Positions 53,368-64,000 of a stretch of DNA of 64,000 nt are shown in pieces. The stretch is taken from NCBI GenBank assembly GCA_937876245.1, contig CALEGP010000016.1:36284-100283 (forward strand), given 5' to 3'. This DNA is from an uncultured Actinomycetes bacterium. GTDB lineage: Bacteria > Actinomycetota > Actinomycetes > Nanopelagicales > Nanopelagicaceae. The notes beneath the pieces were generated by a model. The model searched no databases and had not been told where the DNA came from. It worked only from the letters and a program-made list of their open reading frames with translations. The stretch's first letter is position 1. Every line of letters begins with the position of its first letter. A program made the translations under genes and the position numbers.

Positions 53368-53900
53368 GTAATAACTACGCCTCCAACTAAACCACCAACA
53401 TGGGCTCGCCAATCAATTCCTGGAACGGTAAAAGTAATTAAAAGGTTGACGATTATTATTCCAGCAATGTTCTGGTAATTTGCTCCAGATTTTTTCCCAA
53501 TAACAAAGAGAGCACCAAAGAGACCAAATACCGCTCCTGAGGCGCCAACTGCGTAGGTGTTGTGGGGCCCTAAATATGTAGAGGTGAAGGAAGCTGCAAG
53601 TAGAGATCCGGTGAAAATAATTGCAAAACGAAATTTTCCAACAAAGATTTCAACTGGTGTGCCAATTGAATAAAGAGCCAACATGTTAAAAATTAAGTGC
53701 ATCCACCCAGCGTGGGTAAGAGCTACGGTTAAAAGACGATACCACTGCCCTGTTGCTACTCCCGGAAAATAGCCATTTGCATAAGTACCGCCGTAGAAAA
53801 GGGCTAACTCTGATTGTAGGTTTGGGAAAAGATAGGTGAGTAAATATGCGCCAGAAATTACAACAATCAGACTCGTGGTGAGCGACTGCCTCTGCTTCAT
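53337..53900 (-). CDS. Rhomboid family intramembrane serine protease
   Basis: The 187-residue protein has about six membrane spans. The catalytic Ser is in AVGASGAVFGLFGALF and the catalytic His in WRAHVGGLVGG; the HLIFNMLALYSIG segment (His/Asn of the oxyanion hole) is also present. It cleaves membrane proteins within the bilayer. It lies 4 nt after the cyclophilin gene on the same strand and overlaps the convergent Fe-S reductase gene by 31 nt, so its C-terminal end (ITYVLIFLKRT) is encoded opposite that gene's end. Confidence 0.92.
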   Translation of the reverse strand: MKQRQSLTTSLIVVISGAYLLTYLFPNLQSELALFYGGTYANGYFPGVATGQWYRLLTVALTHAGWMHLIFNMLALYSIGTPVEIFVGKFRFAIIFTGSLLAASFTSTYLGPHNTYAVGASGAVFGLFGALFVIGKKSGANYQNIAGIIIVNLLITFTVPGIDWRAHVGGLVGGVVITYVLIFLKRT

Positions 53901-53904
53901 CTGT

Positions 53905-54417
53905 CTATTCTGAAATTGTTACAGAATTGATTTTTACAGCTTGAACCGGGCGGTCTTGGGCACCAGTCTTAACTGTTCCTATGGCGTCAACTATTTTTCT
54001 TGAGGCTTCATCTTTAACTTCGCCAAAAATTGTATGTTTTCGATTAAGCCAAGCTGTTTCAGCTACGGTGATAAAAAATTGTGATCCATTGGTTCCTGGC
54101 CCTGAGTTTGCCATTGCGAGTATGTAAGGGCGGTCAAAAACAAGTTCGCCATGAAATTCATCTGCGAATTGGTACCCTGGCCCGCCAGTGCCGTTTCCAA
54201 GTGGGTCCCCGCCTTGAATCATAAAGTTAGCGATAATTCGGTGGAAAACCGTGTCGTCGTATAAATTTTTTGAGGTTTTCTCGCCAGTAATTGGATCAAC
54301 CCACTCACGCTTACCGGTAGCAAGCTCAACAAAGTTTGCAACAGTTTTAGGTGTGTGGTTTGGAAACAATTCAATTATGACGTCACCCATACTGGTGTGG
54401 AGAGTAGCTGTTGACAT
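53905..54417 (-). CDS. Peptidyl-prolyl cis-trans isomerase (cyclophilin)
   Basis: The 170-residue single cyclophilin domain has the catalytic [15 protein letters not shown] block and the substrate-pocket segment [20 protein letters not shown]. The SQFFIT and [12 protein letters not shown] blocks complete the fold. No signal peptide is present, so it is cytoplasmic. Placement between gyrA/tRNAs and rhomboid is typical for actinobacteria near the origin. Confidence 0.95.
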   Translation of the reverse strand: MSTATLHTSMGDVIIELFPNHTPKTVANFVELATGKREWVDPITGEKTSKNLYDDTVFHRIIANFMIQGGDPLGNGTGGPGYQFADEFHGELVFDRPYILAMANSGPGTNGSQFFITVAETAWLNRKHTIFGEVKDEASRKIVDAIGTVKTGAQDRPVQAVKINSVTISE

Positions 54418-54480
54418 TTTTTCCCTTTCAGTGAATTTAAAAGTTCTTTAAAATAAAAAACTTTTATGAGTTAAAAATTG

Positions 54481-54553
54481 TGGAGACCAGGGGAATCGAA
54501 CCCCTAACCCCCGCCTTGCAAAGGCGGTGCTCTACCAATTGAGCTAGGTCCCC
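54481..54553 (-). tRNA. tRNA-Ala (TGC)
   Basis: The complement begins GGGGACC and ends GGTCTCC-A, a 7-bp acceptor stem with one G-T pair. The anticodon loop TTTGCAA gives TGC (Ala). CCA is not encoded, since CAA follows the discriminator base. Confidence 0.95.
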
Positions 54554-54623
54554 GCATTTAACGGGTAAGTGGCGCAACCTTATCTAAAGATTGCTAACTT
54601 ATTAAATCTGTTCCAACCGCGAT

Positions 54624-54701
54624 TGGTGGGCCTTAGTGGACTTGAACCACTGACCTCTTCCTTATCAGGGAAGCGCTCTAACCAAGCTGAGCTAAAGGCC
54701 C
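54624..54701 (-). tRNA. tRNA-Ile (GAT)
   Basis: The complement begins GGGCCTT and ends AAGGCCC-A-CCA, with CCA encoded. The anticodon loop CTGATAA gives GAT (Ile). It is in tandem with tRNA-Ala downstream of gyrA, as in many actinobacteria. Confidence 0.96.
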
Positions 54702-54778
54702 AAAACGCGATAATTGAACTGGTGAAGGTTACCCGACTTTAAGGTATCGGACAAAAATCAGATTTTCTGAACGAATAA

Positions 54779-57253
54779 TTACTCTTTGACTTGGGTTATT
54801 GAGACTACTGAAATCCCCTCGTCTAGATTGACTAGGCGTACCCCTAAAGTGTCTCGGCTGGTTTCCCGAATTTCTGAACATGCGGTTCGGATGACAACAC
54901 CACCAGAGGTAATGGCGAGAATTTCATCGCTCTCTTCAACGATCATTGCTCCGACTAATACACCTCTTGAACCTTCATCTATTTTCGCAGCTTTAACACC
55001 TAAGCCGCCACGACCTTGAGGGCGATATTCTTCCAATGGAGTGCGTTTTGCGAATCCACCGTCAGTTGCGGTTAATACAAATTTTGGCGACGAGATATCA
55101 GTGATTGCTGCCATTGTCAGAAGTTGATCTGCCCCGCGGAACTTCATTCCAATCACTCCACTAGTCGAGCGCCCCATGGAACGGATTGACTCTTCGTTTG
55201 CAACAAAGCGTAATGACATACCATTTCTAGAAACTAAGAGAATTTCATCTTTTTCACTTACGAGCGCAGCTGAAACAACCTCGTCACTCTCTTTTAGATT
55301 AATTGCAATTAAACCCCCAGCGCGTGGTGAGTCGTATTCGCCCAGCGGTGATTTCTTAACTATTCCGCCTCGGGTTGCGATAACTAGATATGGATGAGAT
55401 TTGTAATCTGAAACTGCAATTACTTGTGCAATTGTTTCATCCGGTTTAAATGCCAAAAGGTTTGCTACGTGTTGTCCGCGTGCATCGCGTCCTGCATCTG
55501 GGAGTTCATGAACTTTGGCTCTGTAAATACGGCCTTTGTTTGTAAAAAATAATAGCCAGTCGTGGGTTGAAGCAACAAAAAAATGCTCAACTAAATCATC
55601 TTGTTTTAGCGCTGCGCCTTTAACGCCTTTACCGCCTCGACGTTGTGAGCGATATAGATCGGCTTTTGTTCGTTTTGAATATCCTGTTTTTGTTATTGTG
55701 ACAACAACGCTCTGATCGGGGATTAAATCCTCAATTGACATCTCCCCTTCGCTAGCGATGATTTGTGTGCGCCTCTCGTTCCCATATTTAGCTGTTAGTT
55801 CCTGTAATTCAACTTTAATTATTTCGCGTTGTTTAACTTCAGAAGCAAGGATGATATTAAGTTCAACAATTTCAGCCATTAGTCCTTCGTATTCATCGTT
55901 AATCTTCTGTCTTTCCAGCGCTGCTATGCGACGAAGTTGCATATCCAAAATGGCATTTGCTTGAATTTCATCTACTTCTAGAAGTTTCATCAATCCAGTT
56001 CTGGCTTCTTCTGGAGTTCTCGATGCTCTAATTAGAGCAATAACAGCGTCAAGGGCGTCAAGGGCTTTTAAATAACCTCGGAGTATATGAGCGCGCTTTT
56101 CGCGTTCCTTGAGGCGGTAATTAGTGCGCCGAACAATTACCTCTACTTGATGTTCAATGTAGTAACGAATAAATTCGTCTATGCGAAGTGTCCGAGGTAC
56201 ACCATCAACCAAAGCAAGCATGTTCGCGCCAAATGAATCTTGTAGTTGTGTGTGTTTGTATAGATTATTTAAAACAACTTTTGGAATCGCATCATTTCTA
56301 AGAACGACAACTAGTCGTTGGCCTAAACGCTCATTTCCTTCGTCACGAACATCCGCAATTCCTTTAATTTTGCCATCTTTAACTAATTCTGCAATTTTAA
56401 GCGCTAAATTATCCGGATTAACTTGGTATGGCAGTTCAGTAACAACCAAACAAGTTCTCTTGTTTATTTCCTCAACTTCAACTACGGCCCTCATAATTAT
56501 TGAGCCGCGGCCAGTTCTATAAGCGTTCTCTATCCCTTGGCGCCCAACTATTAAAGCCTTGGTTGGGAAATCTGGACCTTTTACAATAGTAAGGAGTTTC
56601 TCTAATAATATATTTGGTTCTACCTCTGGGTTTTCTAAAGCCCAAACTACGCCTTCAACTACCTCATTTAAGTTATGTGGTGGGATATTAGTTGCCATTC
56701 CAACTGCAATTCCTGCAGATCCATTAACTAAAAGGTTTGGAAAACGACTTGGGAGAACTGTTGGTTCTTGGGAACGTCCATCATAGTTCTGAATAAAATT
56801 TACAGTGTCTTCATCTATATCTCGCATCATTTCCATTGCAAGTGGTGCAAGTCTGGCTTCGGTATAGCGCATTGCAGCGGCAGGATCATTTCCTGGGGAT
56901 CCGAAGTTTCCATTTCCGTCGATTAAGGGATAGCGAAGAGACCAAAATTGGGCCAGTCTTACAACTGCATCATAAATAGCTGTGTCGCCATGAGGATGGT
57001 AATTACCCATAACATCGCCAACAATGCGTGAAGATTTGTAATAACCCTTATCTGGTCGATACCCCGCGTCATACATTGCATACAAGACTCTGCGGTGAAC
57101 TGGTTTTAACCCATCTCTAATATCTGGAAGTGCTCGGCCAACAATGACCGACATTGCATAATCAAGATACGACCGAGCCATCTCCACTTGAAGGTCAACT
57201 GTTTCAATTCTGTCGTGCGCAGCGGTTTTATCCGGATTCATATTCTCAGCCAT
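54779..57253 (-). CDS. gyrA: DNA gyrase subunit A
   Basis: The 824-residue protein has the catalytic Tyr130 in [11 protein letters not shown] and the quinolone-region segment [17 protein letters not shown], with Thr91 at the position of E. coli Ser83. The C-terminal beta-pinwheel includes the GyrA-box QRRGGKG ([10 protein letters not shown]). GyrA cuts and rejoins DNA for negative supercoiling. ATG 57253 lies 10 nt after gyrB, so the two are one operon. tRNA-Ile and tRNA-Ala follow. Confidence 0.97.
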   Translation of the reverse strand: MAENMNPDKTAAHDRIETVDLQVEMARSYLDYAMSVIVGRALPDIRDGLKPVHRRVLYAMYDAGYRPDKGYYKSSRIVGDVMGNYHPHGDTAIYDAVVRLAQFWSLRYPLIDGNGNFGSPGNDPAAAMRYTEARLAPLAMEMMRDIDEDTVNFIQNYDGRSQEPTVLPSRFPNLLVNGSAGIAVGMATNIPPHNLNEVVEGVVWALENPEVEPNILLEKLLTIVKGPDFPTKALIVGRQGIENAYRTGRGSIIMRAVVEVEEINKRTCLVVTELPYQVNPDNLALKIAELVKDGKIKGIADVRDEGNERLGQRLVVVLRNDAIPKVVLNNLYKHTQLQDSFGANMLALVDGVPRTLRIDEFIRYYIEHQVEVIVRRTNYRLKEREKRAHILRGYLKALDALDAVIALIRASRTPEEARTGLMKLLEVDEIQANAILDMQLRRIAALERQKINDEYEGLMAEIVELNIILASEVKQREIIKVELQELTAKYGNERRTQIIASEGEMSIEDLIPDQSVVVTITKTGYSKRTKADLYRSQRRGGKGVKGAALKQDDLVEHFFVASTHDWLLFFTNKGRIYRAKVHELPDAGRDARGQHVANLLAFKPDETIAQVIAVSDYKSHPYLVIATRGGIVKKSPLGEYDSPRAGGLIAINLKESDEVVSAALVSEKDEILLVSRNGMSLRFVANEESIRSMGRSTSGVIGMKFRGADQLLTMAAITDISSPKFVLTATDGGFAKRTPLEEYRPQGRGGLGVKAAKIDEGSRGVLVGAMIVEESDEILAITSGGVVIRTACSEIRETSRDTLGVRLVNLDEGISVVSITQVKE

Positions 57254-57263
57254 TTAGTCTCCC

Positions 57264-59255
<1,992 letters not shown>

Positions 59256-59414
59256 TTAGACAAAACGGCTCAAATTAGAACCTAGCTTGTTTTTACCAAA
59301 ACACTGCCTTAATCCTAGTGGTAAAACGATGACTGAACTACCGCTCAACAGCCTTGTGTGGTGGGTTAGACGGCTTATCTTCCGGAACTTGTGGGTACTT
59401 ACTGCCAAACCTTT

Positions 59415-59867
59415 TTATCCGTAGGTATCACGCGGGCCTTTAGCCCCTCGAATGGTCCGCAACCCTTTTTTCCAACTTAAAGCATGTGGCCCAATAAATA
59501 CAAGTTTATCAACTAAGGCACCGGGTGCGCACCCTCTAATCGTCTGTAATAAATTTTTTGAAATTAAATTGAGTTGGGTAGCCCAGGCTGTCGAGGTTGT
59601 TTGGATCGTTAGTTGCCCATCTATGAGTGAAATTGGAGTCGAGTGTTTAGCAATCTCTACGCCAACAATTTCCTTCCAATCCGTAAAAATATTTCCTTCT
59701 GCCAGTCCTTGCCGCCAATCGCGCGCGAGTACCAACTCATCTAAAACCGATCCGATTTGTTTTGGGTCTGATATTTGTTCTCTAGTTTCTTCGGTTTCAG
59801 ATTTTTTAATTCTTTTAGGTTGGTTTCTAAATGATCGGTATAACTCTCTTGCTAGATCTCTAGCCAT
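59415..59867 (-). CDS. dciA: DciA (DUF721) helicase-loader-type protein
   Basis: The 150-residue protein has a basic N-terminus (FRNQPKRIKKS) and a C-terminal DUF721 domain with LAEGNIFTDWKEIVGVEIAKH, WATQLNLISKNLL and a KLVFIGPHALSW end. DUF721 proteins are known as DciA, the ancestral operator of the replicative helicase in bacteria without DnaC/DnaI. ATG 59867 is adjacent to the recF stop. The gene order recF-dciA-gyrB is standard in actinobacteria. Confidence 0.9.
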   Translation of the reverse strand: MARDLARELYRSFRNQPKRIKKSETEETREQISDPKQIGSVLDELVLARDWRQGLAEGNIFTDWKEIVGVEIAKHSTPISLIDGQLTIQTTSTAWATQLNLISKNLLQTIRGCAPGALVDKLVFIGPHALSWKKGLRTIRGAKGPRDTYG

Positions 59868-60986
59868 TTAGTCCCCTTCTTTAGAATTTAAAGGAAGAGA
59901 GATTTTAGTAACACTTCCTGATTTTACTAGATATTTGACTCCGGTTAACTCTTTAGGTAGGTCGTTTTCAACCGCCACGGTTATAAAAGTTTGTTTTGCG
60001 GAGTTTGCTAATTCAATTAAGTGTGATCTGCGTTCTTCATCTAGCTCAGAAAATACATCATCTAAAATAAGAATTGGTTCAAGGCCATCATTTTTTAGTA
60101 ATTGGTAGGTCGCAAGTTTTAGACTTAACGCTATAGACCAAGATTCTCCATGGCTTGCATAGCCTTTAACTAAATGGTTTCCCAAATTTAGGAGAAGGTC
60201 GTCACGGTGTGGTCCACTGAGGGTTAACCCTCTTTCTATCTCGGCCGTGTGTGTAGTTCTCATCCGTTCCAATATTTTAGTTTTATTTATTTCCGCGTTG
60301 AAACTTGGTTCCTCAATATTTGTTTTGTATTTAATAAATGCTGGTTTCTCGGCAGATATTTTTTTATATATTTCTTGGAAAATAGGTTCAAAGTCTTGAA
60401 GTGTTTGTAGGCGGGCCGCAATTATTTCGCCGCCAAAGTTAGCAACTTGTTCATCCCAAGCATGTAAGGATTCTGCGCCAGCTCGGGATTTTAGTAATGA
60501 GTTACGCTGTCGAAGAGCTCGCTCATAATCGGAAATTATCCCAGCGATTCTAGGGGATCTTAGAATTAAGAGTTGGTCAATAAATTTTCTTCGCTCGCTT
60601 GGGTCTCCTCGGACTAAATCCAAATCCTCAGGAGAAAAATAGATTGCTTGGACAATGCCAAATATTTCCTTCTGACTTCTTACTTGGTTTTGGTTAATTC
60701 TCGCCCGGTTCGCCTTATTGTTATTAATTTCTAATTCAACTAAAACTTCACGGTCAGGTATTTGCGTTTTTGCCCTTATGTAGGCCGCGGTGTTGCCTAA
60801 TTGAACTAGTGGTTGGTCGGTAGATACCCTGTGTGAAGAGAGAAAAGATAAATATAGAACCGCTTCTATTATGTTTGTTTTGCCCTCCCCGTTGCGCCCG
60901 ATGAAAATTGATATTCCGGGCGTTAGGTCTAGCTCTAAGTTTGTGTATGAACGAAATGTAGTGAGTGAAAGTTGTTTAATAAACAC
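59868..60986 (-). CDS. recF: DNA replication/repair ATPase RecF
   Basis: The 372-residue SMC-like ATPase has Walker A IFIGRNGEGKTNIIEAVLYL (about residue 30), the signature GPHRDDLLL and Walker B LILDDVFSELDEERR. It loads RecA at gaps. The GTG start at 60986 has no clear ribosome-binding site, and it lies 13 nt after dnaN. Confidence 0.95.
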   Translation of the reverse strand: MFIKQLSLTTFRSYTNLELDLTPGISIFIGRNGEGKTNIIEAVLYLSFLSSHRVSTDQPLVQLGNTAAYIRAKTQIPDREVLVELEINNNKANRARINQNQVRSQKEIFGIVQAIYFSPEDLDLVRGDPSERRKFIDQLLILRSPRIAGIISDYERALRQRNSLLKSRAGAESLHAWDEQVANFGGEIIAARLQTLQDFEPIFQEIYKKISAEKPAFIKYKTNIEEPSFNAEINKTKILERMRTTHTAEIERGLTLSGPHRDDLLLNLGNHLVKGYASHGESWSIALSLKLATYQLLKNDGLEPILILDDVFSELDEERRSHLIELANSAKQTFITVAVENDLPKELTGVKYLVKSGSVTKISLPLNSKEGD

Positions 60987-60999
60987 TTTTTTATTTTAA

Positions 61000-62127
61000 T
61001 TAGGAGGTATAGCGCATTGGCATTAATAAGTATTTATATGTTGTGTTTATAACTCCATTAGGCTCTGATTTCCCAGTTAAGACTGCGGGTTTTTTGTCGC
61101 CAGTGAATGAAATGTGGACGAAAGGCGAATTTATGGCTTGCAGCCCGTCAGTTAAAAATGTTGGGTTAAAAGCAATATTAATATCTTCGCCTGTGTAATT
61201 AATATTAAGCTCTTCTGTTGCTTGTGCGTCTTCACCCGTTCCAGCTTCTAGTTGTAAAGTGTTTTTGGAGAAAATTAAACGTAGTGGGACTGTTTTATCT
61301 GTCACTAAAGCGACCCGGCGAACCGAGTCTAAAAATGGGCCTACTTCAATGGTTGCTTCTGCTGTTGATTCTGTTGGTAACAAATGTCTAAACGGCGGGA
61401 AGGTTCCGTCCAGTGTGCGTGATGTCATTGTTTTCTCTTCAGAAATAAAACCTACTAGTTTTTCATTTGAGGCGCTTGGAGAGAGAGCGAATGTAATTTG
61501 TCCAGTTCCTGTAAGTGATTTAGCCACATCTATTAGAGTTCTTGCTCTAAGAAGTGTGGTTGCTTCAGTGTTTTGATCTTTAGGGTTCCAGTTAATCTCT
61601 TTTACCGCTAAGCGATAGCGGTCTGTTGCAGCTAAAGTAATTGTGGATTTATTCATTTCTATATGAACACCTGTGAGGGTTGGCAATGAATCGTCTTTCC
61701 CTGCAGCTATTGCAACTTGGTTTATAGCGGCAGCAAAAACATCGCCGGGGATTTCTCCAGATGTTTCTGGAAGTTGTGGGAGATTAGGGTATTCATCTAG
61801 TGGCAAAGTGGGAAGGGTGAATTTGGCGCTTCCTGCAGTTACCAAAACTCTTGTTCCATCTAAAAAGAAAGTTACAGGTTTTGCTGGTAAAGCTCTAGCG
61901 ATTTCTGCCAATAGCCTGCCTGGAACTAAAACTTTACCTTTAGTTGCGATGTCGGCGGTTATTGTTGCCTTCGTTGAAGTTTCTAAATCTGAGCCGGTAA
62001 GGGTTATTGAATTTGTAACATCGATCATGATCCCTAGTAGGGCTGTTTGGATTGGTCTGGTTGAAAGGCTGCGGGCAACCCAATTCACGCCATCAATCAA
62101 CAAATCGCGTTCAACAGTAAACTTCAT
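61000..62127 (-). CDS. dnaN: DNA polymerase III beta sliding clamp
   Basis: The product is 375 residues from ATG 62127, the family N-terminus MKFTVERDLLIDGVNWVARSL, with GAGGA upstream; a 20-residue longer in-frame reading is rejected. The three clamp domains are recognisable, with NGVINTTYKYLLMPMR at the C-terminus forming the end of the partner-binding pocket. It is read leftward from the oriC gap. Confidence 0.97.
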   Translation of the reverse strand: MKFTVERDLLIDGVNWVARSLSTRPIQTALLGIMIDVTNSITLTGSDLETSTKATITADIATKGKVLVPGRLLAEIARALPAKPVTFFLDGTRVLVTAGSAKFTLPTLPLDEYPNLPQLPETSGEIPGDVFAAAINQVAIAAGKDDSLPTLTGVHIEMNKSTITLAATDRYRLAVKEINWNPKDQNTEATTLLRARTLIDVAKSLTGTGQITFALSPSASNEKLVGFISEEKTMTSRTLDGTFPPFRHLLPTESTAEATIEVGPFLDSVRRVALVTDKTVPLRLIFSKNTLQLEAGTGEDAQATEELNINYTGEDINIAFNPTFLTDGLQAINSPFVHISFTGDKKPAVLTGKSEPNGVINTTYKYLLMPMRYTS

Positions 62128-62415
62128 CCCGCTATCCTCTCTCGTAAAAACCAGATAGCAAACCACACACAGGTTCGCTATTTCCAAGCATTTCTATCTA
62201 ATATAAGTAGTAGTAGTAACCAGAGTTAAAACCTGTGGATAACTAAGAAAAAGCCTGGTGGGGCTCTGTAAAACTTATCTTTTTTCCTGTGGGGAACTCG
62301 TGGATAAGTAAACAAATCCTAAAAACTTCACCTTTAAACTTTCACAAACCATTCAATTCCCATAGTTGTCCACAAGTTATCCCCATATTGGGGGCAACTT
62401 TTACACATTTTTGTG
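62128..62415. other. Probable replication origin (oriC), dnaA-dnaN gap
   Basis: This 288-nt stretch holds a perfect DnaA box TGTGGATAA (62234-62242), one-mismatch boxes CGTGGATAA (62299), TTGTCCACA (62366) and TTATCCCCA (62377), and a two-mismatch box at 62288. An AT-rich stretch (62190-62206) and a DnaA-trio-like track (62205-62219) adjoin the first box. The dnaN promoter and RBS are also inside. Confidence 0.85.
62205..62219 (+). promoter_or_regulatory. DnaA-trio-like unwinding track
   Basis: AAG-TAG-TAG-TAG-TAA reads 3'-AAT GAT GAT GAT GAA-5' going away from the DnaA box at 62234, fitting the known trio consensus 3'-[G/A]A[T/A]-5'. It lies 14 nt from a perfect DnaA box, with AT-rich sequence on its far side, the expected order for the basal unwinding element. 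Confidence 0.65.
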
Positions 62416-63819
62416 TTAATTTCTGGCCTGCAATTTAATCCTGTTGGTTAATTCCGTGACTTGGTTGTAAATCGAGCGCCTCTCAGCCATTAGTTGGCGA
62501 ATTTTGCGATCAGCGTGCATAACAGTCGTGTGGTCCCTTCCGCCAAAAGTCTGACCTATTTTCGGCAATGAGAGCTCAGTTAACTCGCGGCACAAATACA
62601 TCGCTATTTGACGAGCATTAACTAAAACCCGAGACCTAGAACTCCCACACAGGTCGTCCAAAGTAAGACTGAAATAAGTAGCGGTTTGGGCCATGATTGT
62701 TGTTGCTGTTATTTCTGGCCCGCCAGCCTCTGGGATTAAATCTTTTAAAACAATTTCAGCCAGACTTAAATCAACAGCTTGCCTATTTAAAGAAGCAAAA
62801 GCGGTTACTCGGATTAAGGCTCCTTCTAACTCACGAATATTAGAAGAAATTTTACTAGCTATATATTCCAAAACATCATCAGGGGCATTCAATTTATCTT
62901 GAGCAGCTTTTTTGCGAAGAATTGCAATACGAGTTTCAAGCTCTGGAGGTTGGATGTCGGTTATTAAACCCCATTCAAATCTACTTCTTAACCGATCCTC
63001 TAAAGTTGTTAATTGTTTGGGTGGACGATCGCTAGAAATAACTATTTGTTTATTCGCGTTGTATAACGTATTAAAAGTATGGAAAAATTCTTCTTGGGTC
63101 CGTTCTTTATTTTCCAAAAACTGTATGTCATCAACAAGCAAAACATCTAAATCGCGATAACGACGCTGAAAAACGGATGCTTTATCGTCGCGAATTGAAT
63201 TAATAAAGTCATTTGTAAACTCTTCACTAGAAACATAACGAACTCGCACACTGCCATAAAGTTCTTTTGCATAAGCCCCAATAGCGTGTAATAAGTGGGT
63301 TTTCCCCAACCCAGACTCACCATAAATAAATAAAGGGTTGTATGCCTTGGCGGGCGCCTCAGCTACGGCTACAGCTGCAGCGTGAGCGAAGCGATTGGAA
63401 GCTCCTATAACAAAAGTTTCAAAAATATAACGGGGGTTTAATTGAGTTGGCTCTGCAACAGCAAAAGATTTAATTTCTCGCCCTGTTCCAATTTTTGGCT
63501 GCTGTTCAATAATTGGATCTAAAACATCATCAATCACAACCTCTTGTAGTGTTTCATCAACCGTAACCGCAATATTTATTTTTTGGTCAAGTTTTATTGA
63601 AAGAGCCTCATTTAAAATCGAACGCAACCTTGTTTCTAAAACATCTTTAGCGAATTCATTAGGAGCAGAAAGCAATAAATTTGAACCATTTTCGCTCTGA
63701 ATAAGCCCTAGCGGTTTAGTTAAGGAGAGAAAAGCTCGGTGTTGAGGAGACTCAACCGAAACCTCTAAAATAACCTCATCCCAAAGAGTGGTTAGATCTT
63801 CAACACCCAACAACGCCAT
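62416..63819 (-). CDS. dnaA: Chromosomal replication initiator DnaA
   Basis: This 467-residue protein has an N-terminal interaction domain, a short variable linker, and an AAA+ domain with Walker [16 protein letters not shown] (about 170) and Walker [14 protein letters not shown]. Domain IV carries the DnaA signature [20 protein letters not shown] that reads DnaA boxes. The linker is short for an actinobacterium. ATG 63819. DnaA boxes lie on both sides of the gene. Confidence 0.97.
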   Translation of the reverse strand: MALLGVEDLTTLWDEVILEVSVESPQHRAFLSLTKPLGLIQSENGSNLLLSAPNEFAKDVLETRLRSILNEALSIKLDQKINIAVTVDETLQEVVIDDVLDPIIEQQPKIGTGREIKSFAVAEPTQLNPRYIFETFVIGASNRFAHAAAVAVAEAPAKAYNPLFIYGESGLGKTHLLHAIGAYAKELYGSVRVRYVSSEEFTNDFINSIRDDKASVFQRRYRDLDVLLVDDIQFLENKERTQEEFFHTFNTLYNANKQIVISSDRPPKQLTTLEDRLRSRFEWGLITDIQPPELETRIAILRKKAAQDKLNAPDDVLEYIASKISSNIRELEGALIRVTAFASLNRQAVDLSLAEIVLKDLIPEAGGPEITATTIMAQTATYFSLTLDDLCGSSRSRVLVNARQIAMYLCRELTELSLPKIGQTFGGRDHTTVMHADRKIRQLMAERRSIYNQVTELTNRIKLQARN

Positions 63820-63861
63820 AGAAACCCCTAATCCTCAACACCATAAACAAGATAATTAAAC

Positions 63862-63984
63862 TTATCCACAAGGTTATCCACAACCTGTGGTCTAAACCAA
63901 AACTTGAGCCTTTTTACGCATTTTTTCTGTGGATAGAGGCTGAAAGTAAGGGCAATCCAGGAAAATTGCAAGCGGTTATCCACA
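63862..63984. promoter_or_regulatory. DnaA-box cluster upstream of dnaA
   Basis: Perfect TTATCCACA boxes lie at 63862-63870, 63874-63882 and 63976-63984, with TGTGGATAG (one mismatch) at 63928-63936. The cluster overlaps the dnaA promoter region, suggesting autoregulation or a second origin arm. The window ends shortly after, so more boxes may follow. Confidence 0.85.
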
Positions 63985-64000
63985 AATATTTCAAAACCAG

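Noticed and set aside
56960..57010. Quinolone-resistance change in GyrA (Thr91)
   Set aside because: Thr at this position is a plausible natural variant. No resistance can be inferred from one sequence without relatives.
61000..62187. Longer dnaN start at 62187
   Set aside because: It adds 20 residues not found in sliding clamps. ATG 62127 has an RBS and the family N-terminus.

Overview
This 64-kb window comes from the replication-origin region of a streamlined, low-to-moderate-GC actinobacterium. The best guess is a freshwater acI-type (Nanopelagicales-like) organism. The actinobacterial hallmarks are the order dnaA-dnaN-recF-dciA(DUF721)-gyrB-gyrA, a dnaK-grpE-dnaJ-hspR operon with a HAIR-type operator, the MurT/GatD pair, an MFS-thymidylate kinase fusion and a PaaX-family regulator. 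Streamlining shows as very short intergenic gaps, repeated overlaps of 4 to 31 nt at convergent gene ends, and many genes whose start codon lies 5-7 nt after a -10 box (leaderless mRNAs). The taxonomic call is inference; no rRNA is present.

Region 1-10.8 kb is an acid-catabolism island: a truncated indolepyruvate-ferredoxin-oxidoreductase-like gene, a cyclase-family hydrolase, a divergent pair of paralogous phytoene-dehydrogenase-like flavoenzymes, a hotdog thioesterase, a PaaX-family regulator, the 2-methylcitrate cycle genes prpB-prpC-prpD, and an OsmC protein. A palindrome, TTGACG-N2-CGTCAA or a close variant, lies in three of its intergenic regions (1268, 3827, 10340) and probably ties them into one regulon.

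Region 10.8-21.5 kb looks like an uncharacterised uptake and degradation module for a small, probably nitrogen-containing compound: bicupin, class-V PLP enzyme, aldo/keto reductase fused to a Rid domain that lacks the usual catalytic arginine, a second aldo/keto reductase, a TIGR04076 protein, a PatB/MalY-like PLP lyase, and a complete branched-chain-amino-acid-type ABC transporter.

Region 21.6-32 kb carries envelope and transport genes (HtrA-like protease, MFS, S51-like peptidase, LCP ligase, YdcZ-type DMT protein, an Asp-tailed secreted protein, TetR) followed by a haem-uptake locus: two secreted neocarzinostatin-like proteins divergent from hmuTUV.

Region 32-54.4 kb is mostly housekeeping: DEAD-box helicase, gatD/murT, tRNA-Thr, holB, MFS-tmk, topA, a K+-independent-type H+-pyrophosphatase, DedA, pyrE, the heat-shock operon, an Fe-S/CCG membrane reductase, rhomboid and cyclophilin. 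Region 54.4-64 kb holds tRNA-Ala and tRNA-Ile, gyrA, gyrB, dciA, recF, dnaN and dnaA. DnaA boxes flank dnaA on both sides, and a DnaA-trio-like track next to a perfect DnaA box marks the probable unwinding site in the dnaA-dnaN gap. No insertion sequences, CRISPR arrays or rRNA genes were seen. Intergenic stretches are all shorter than about 300 bases.
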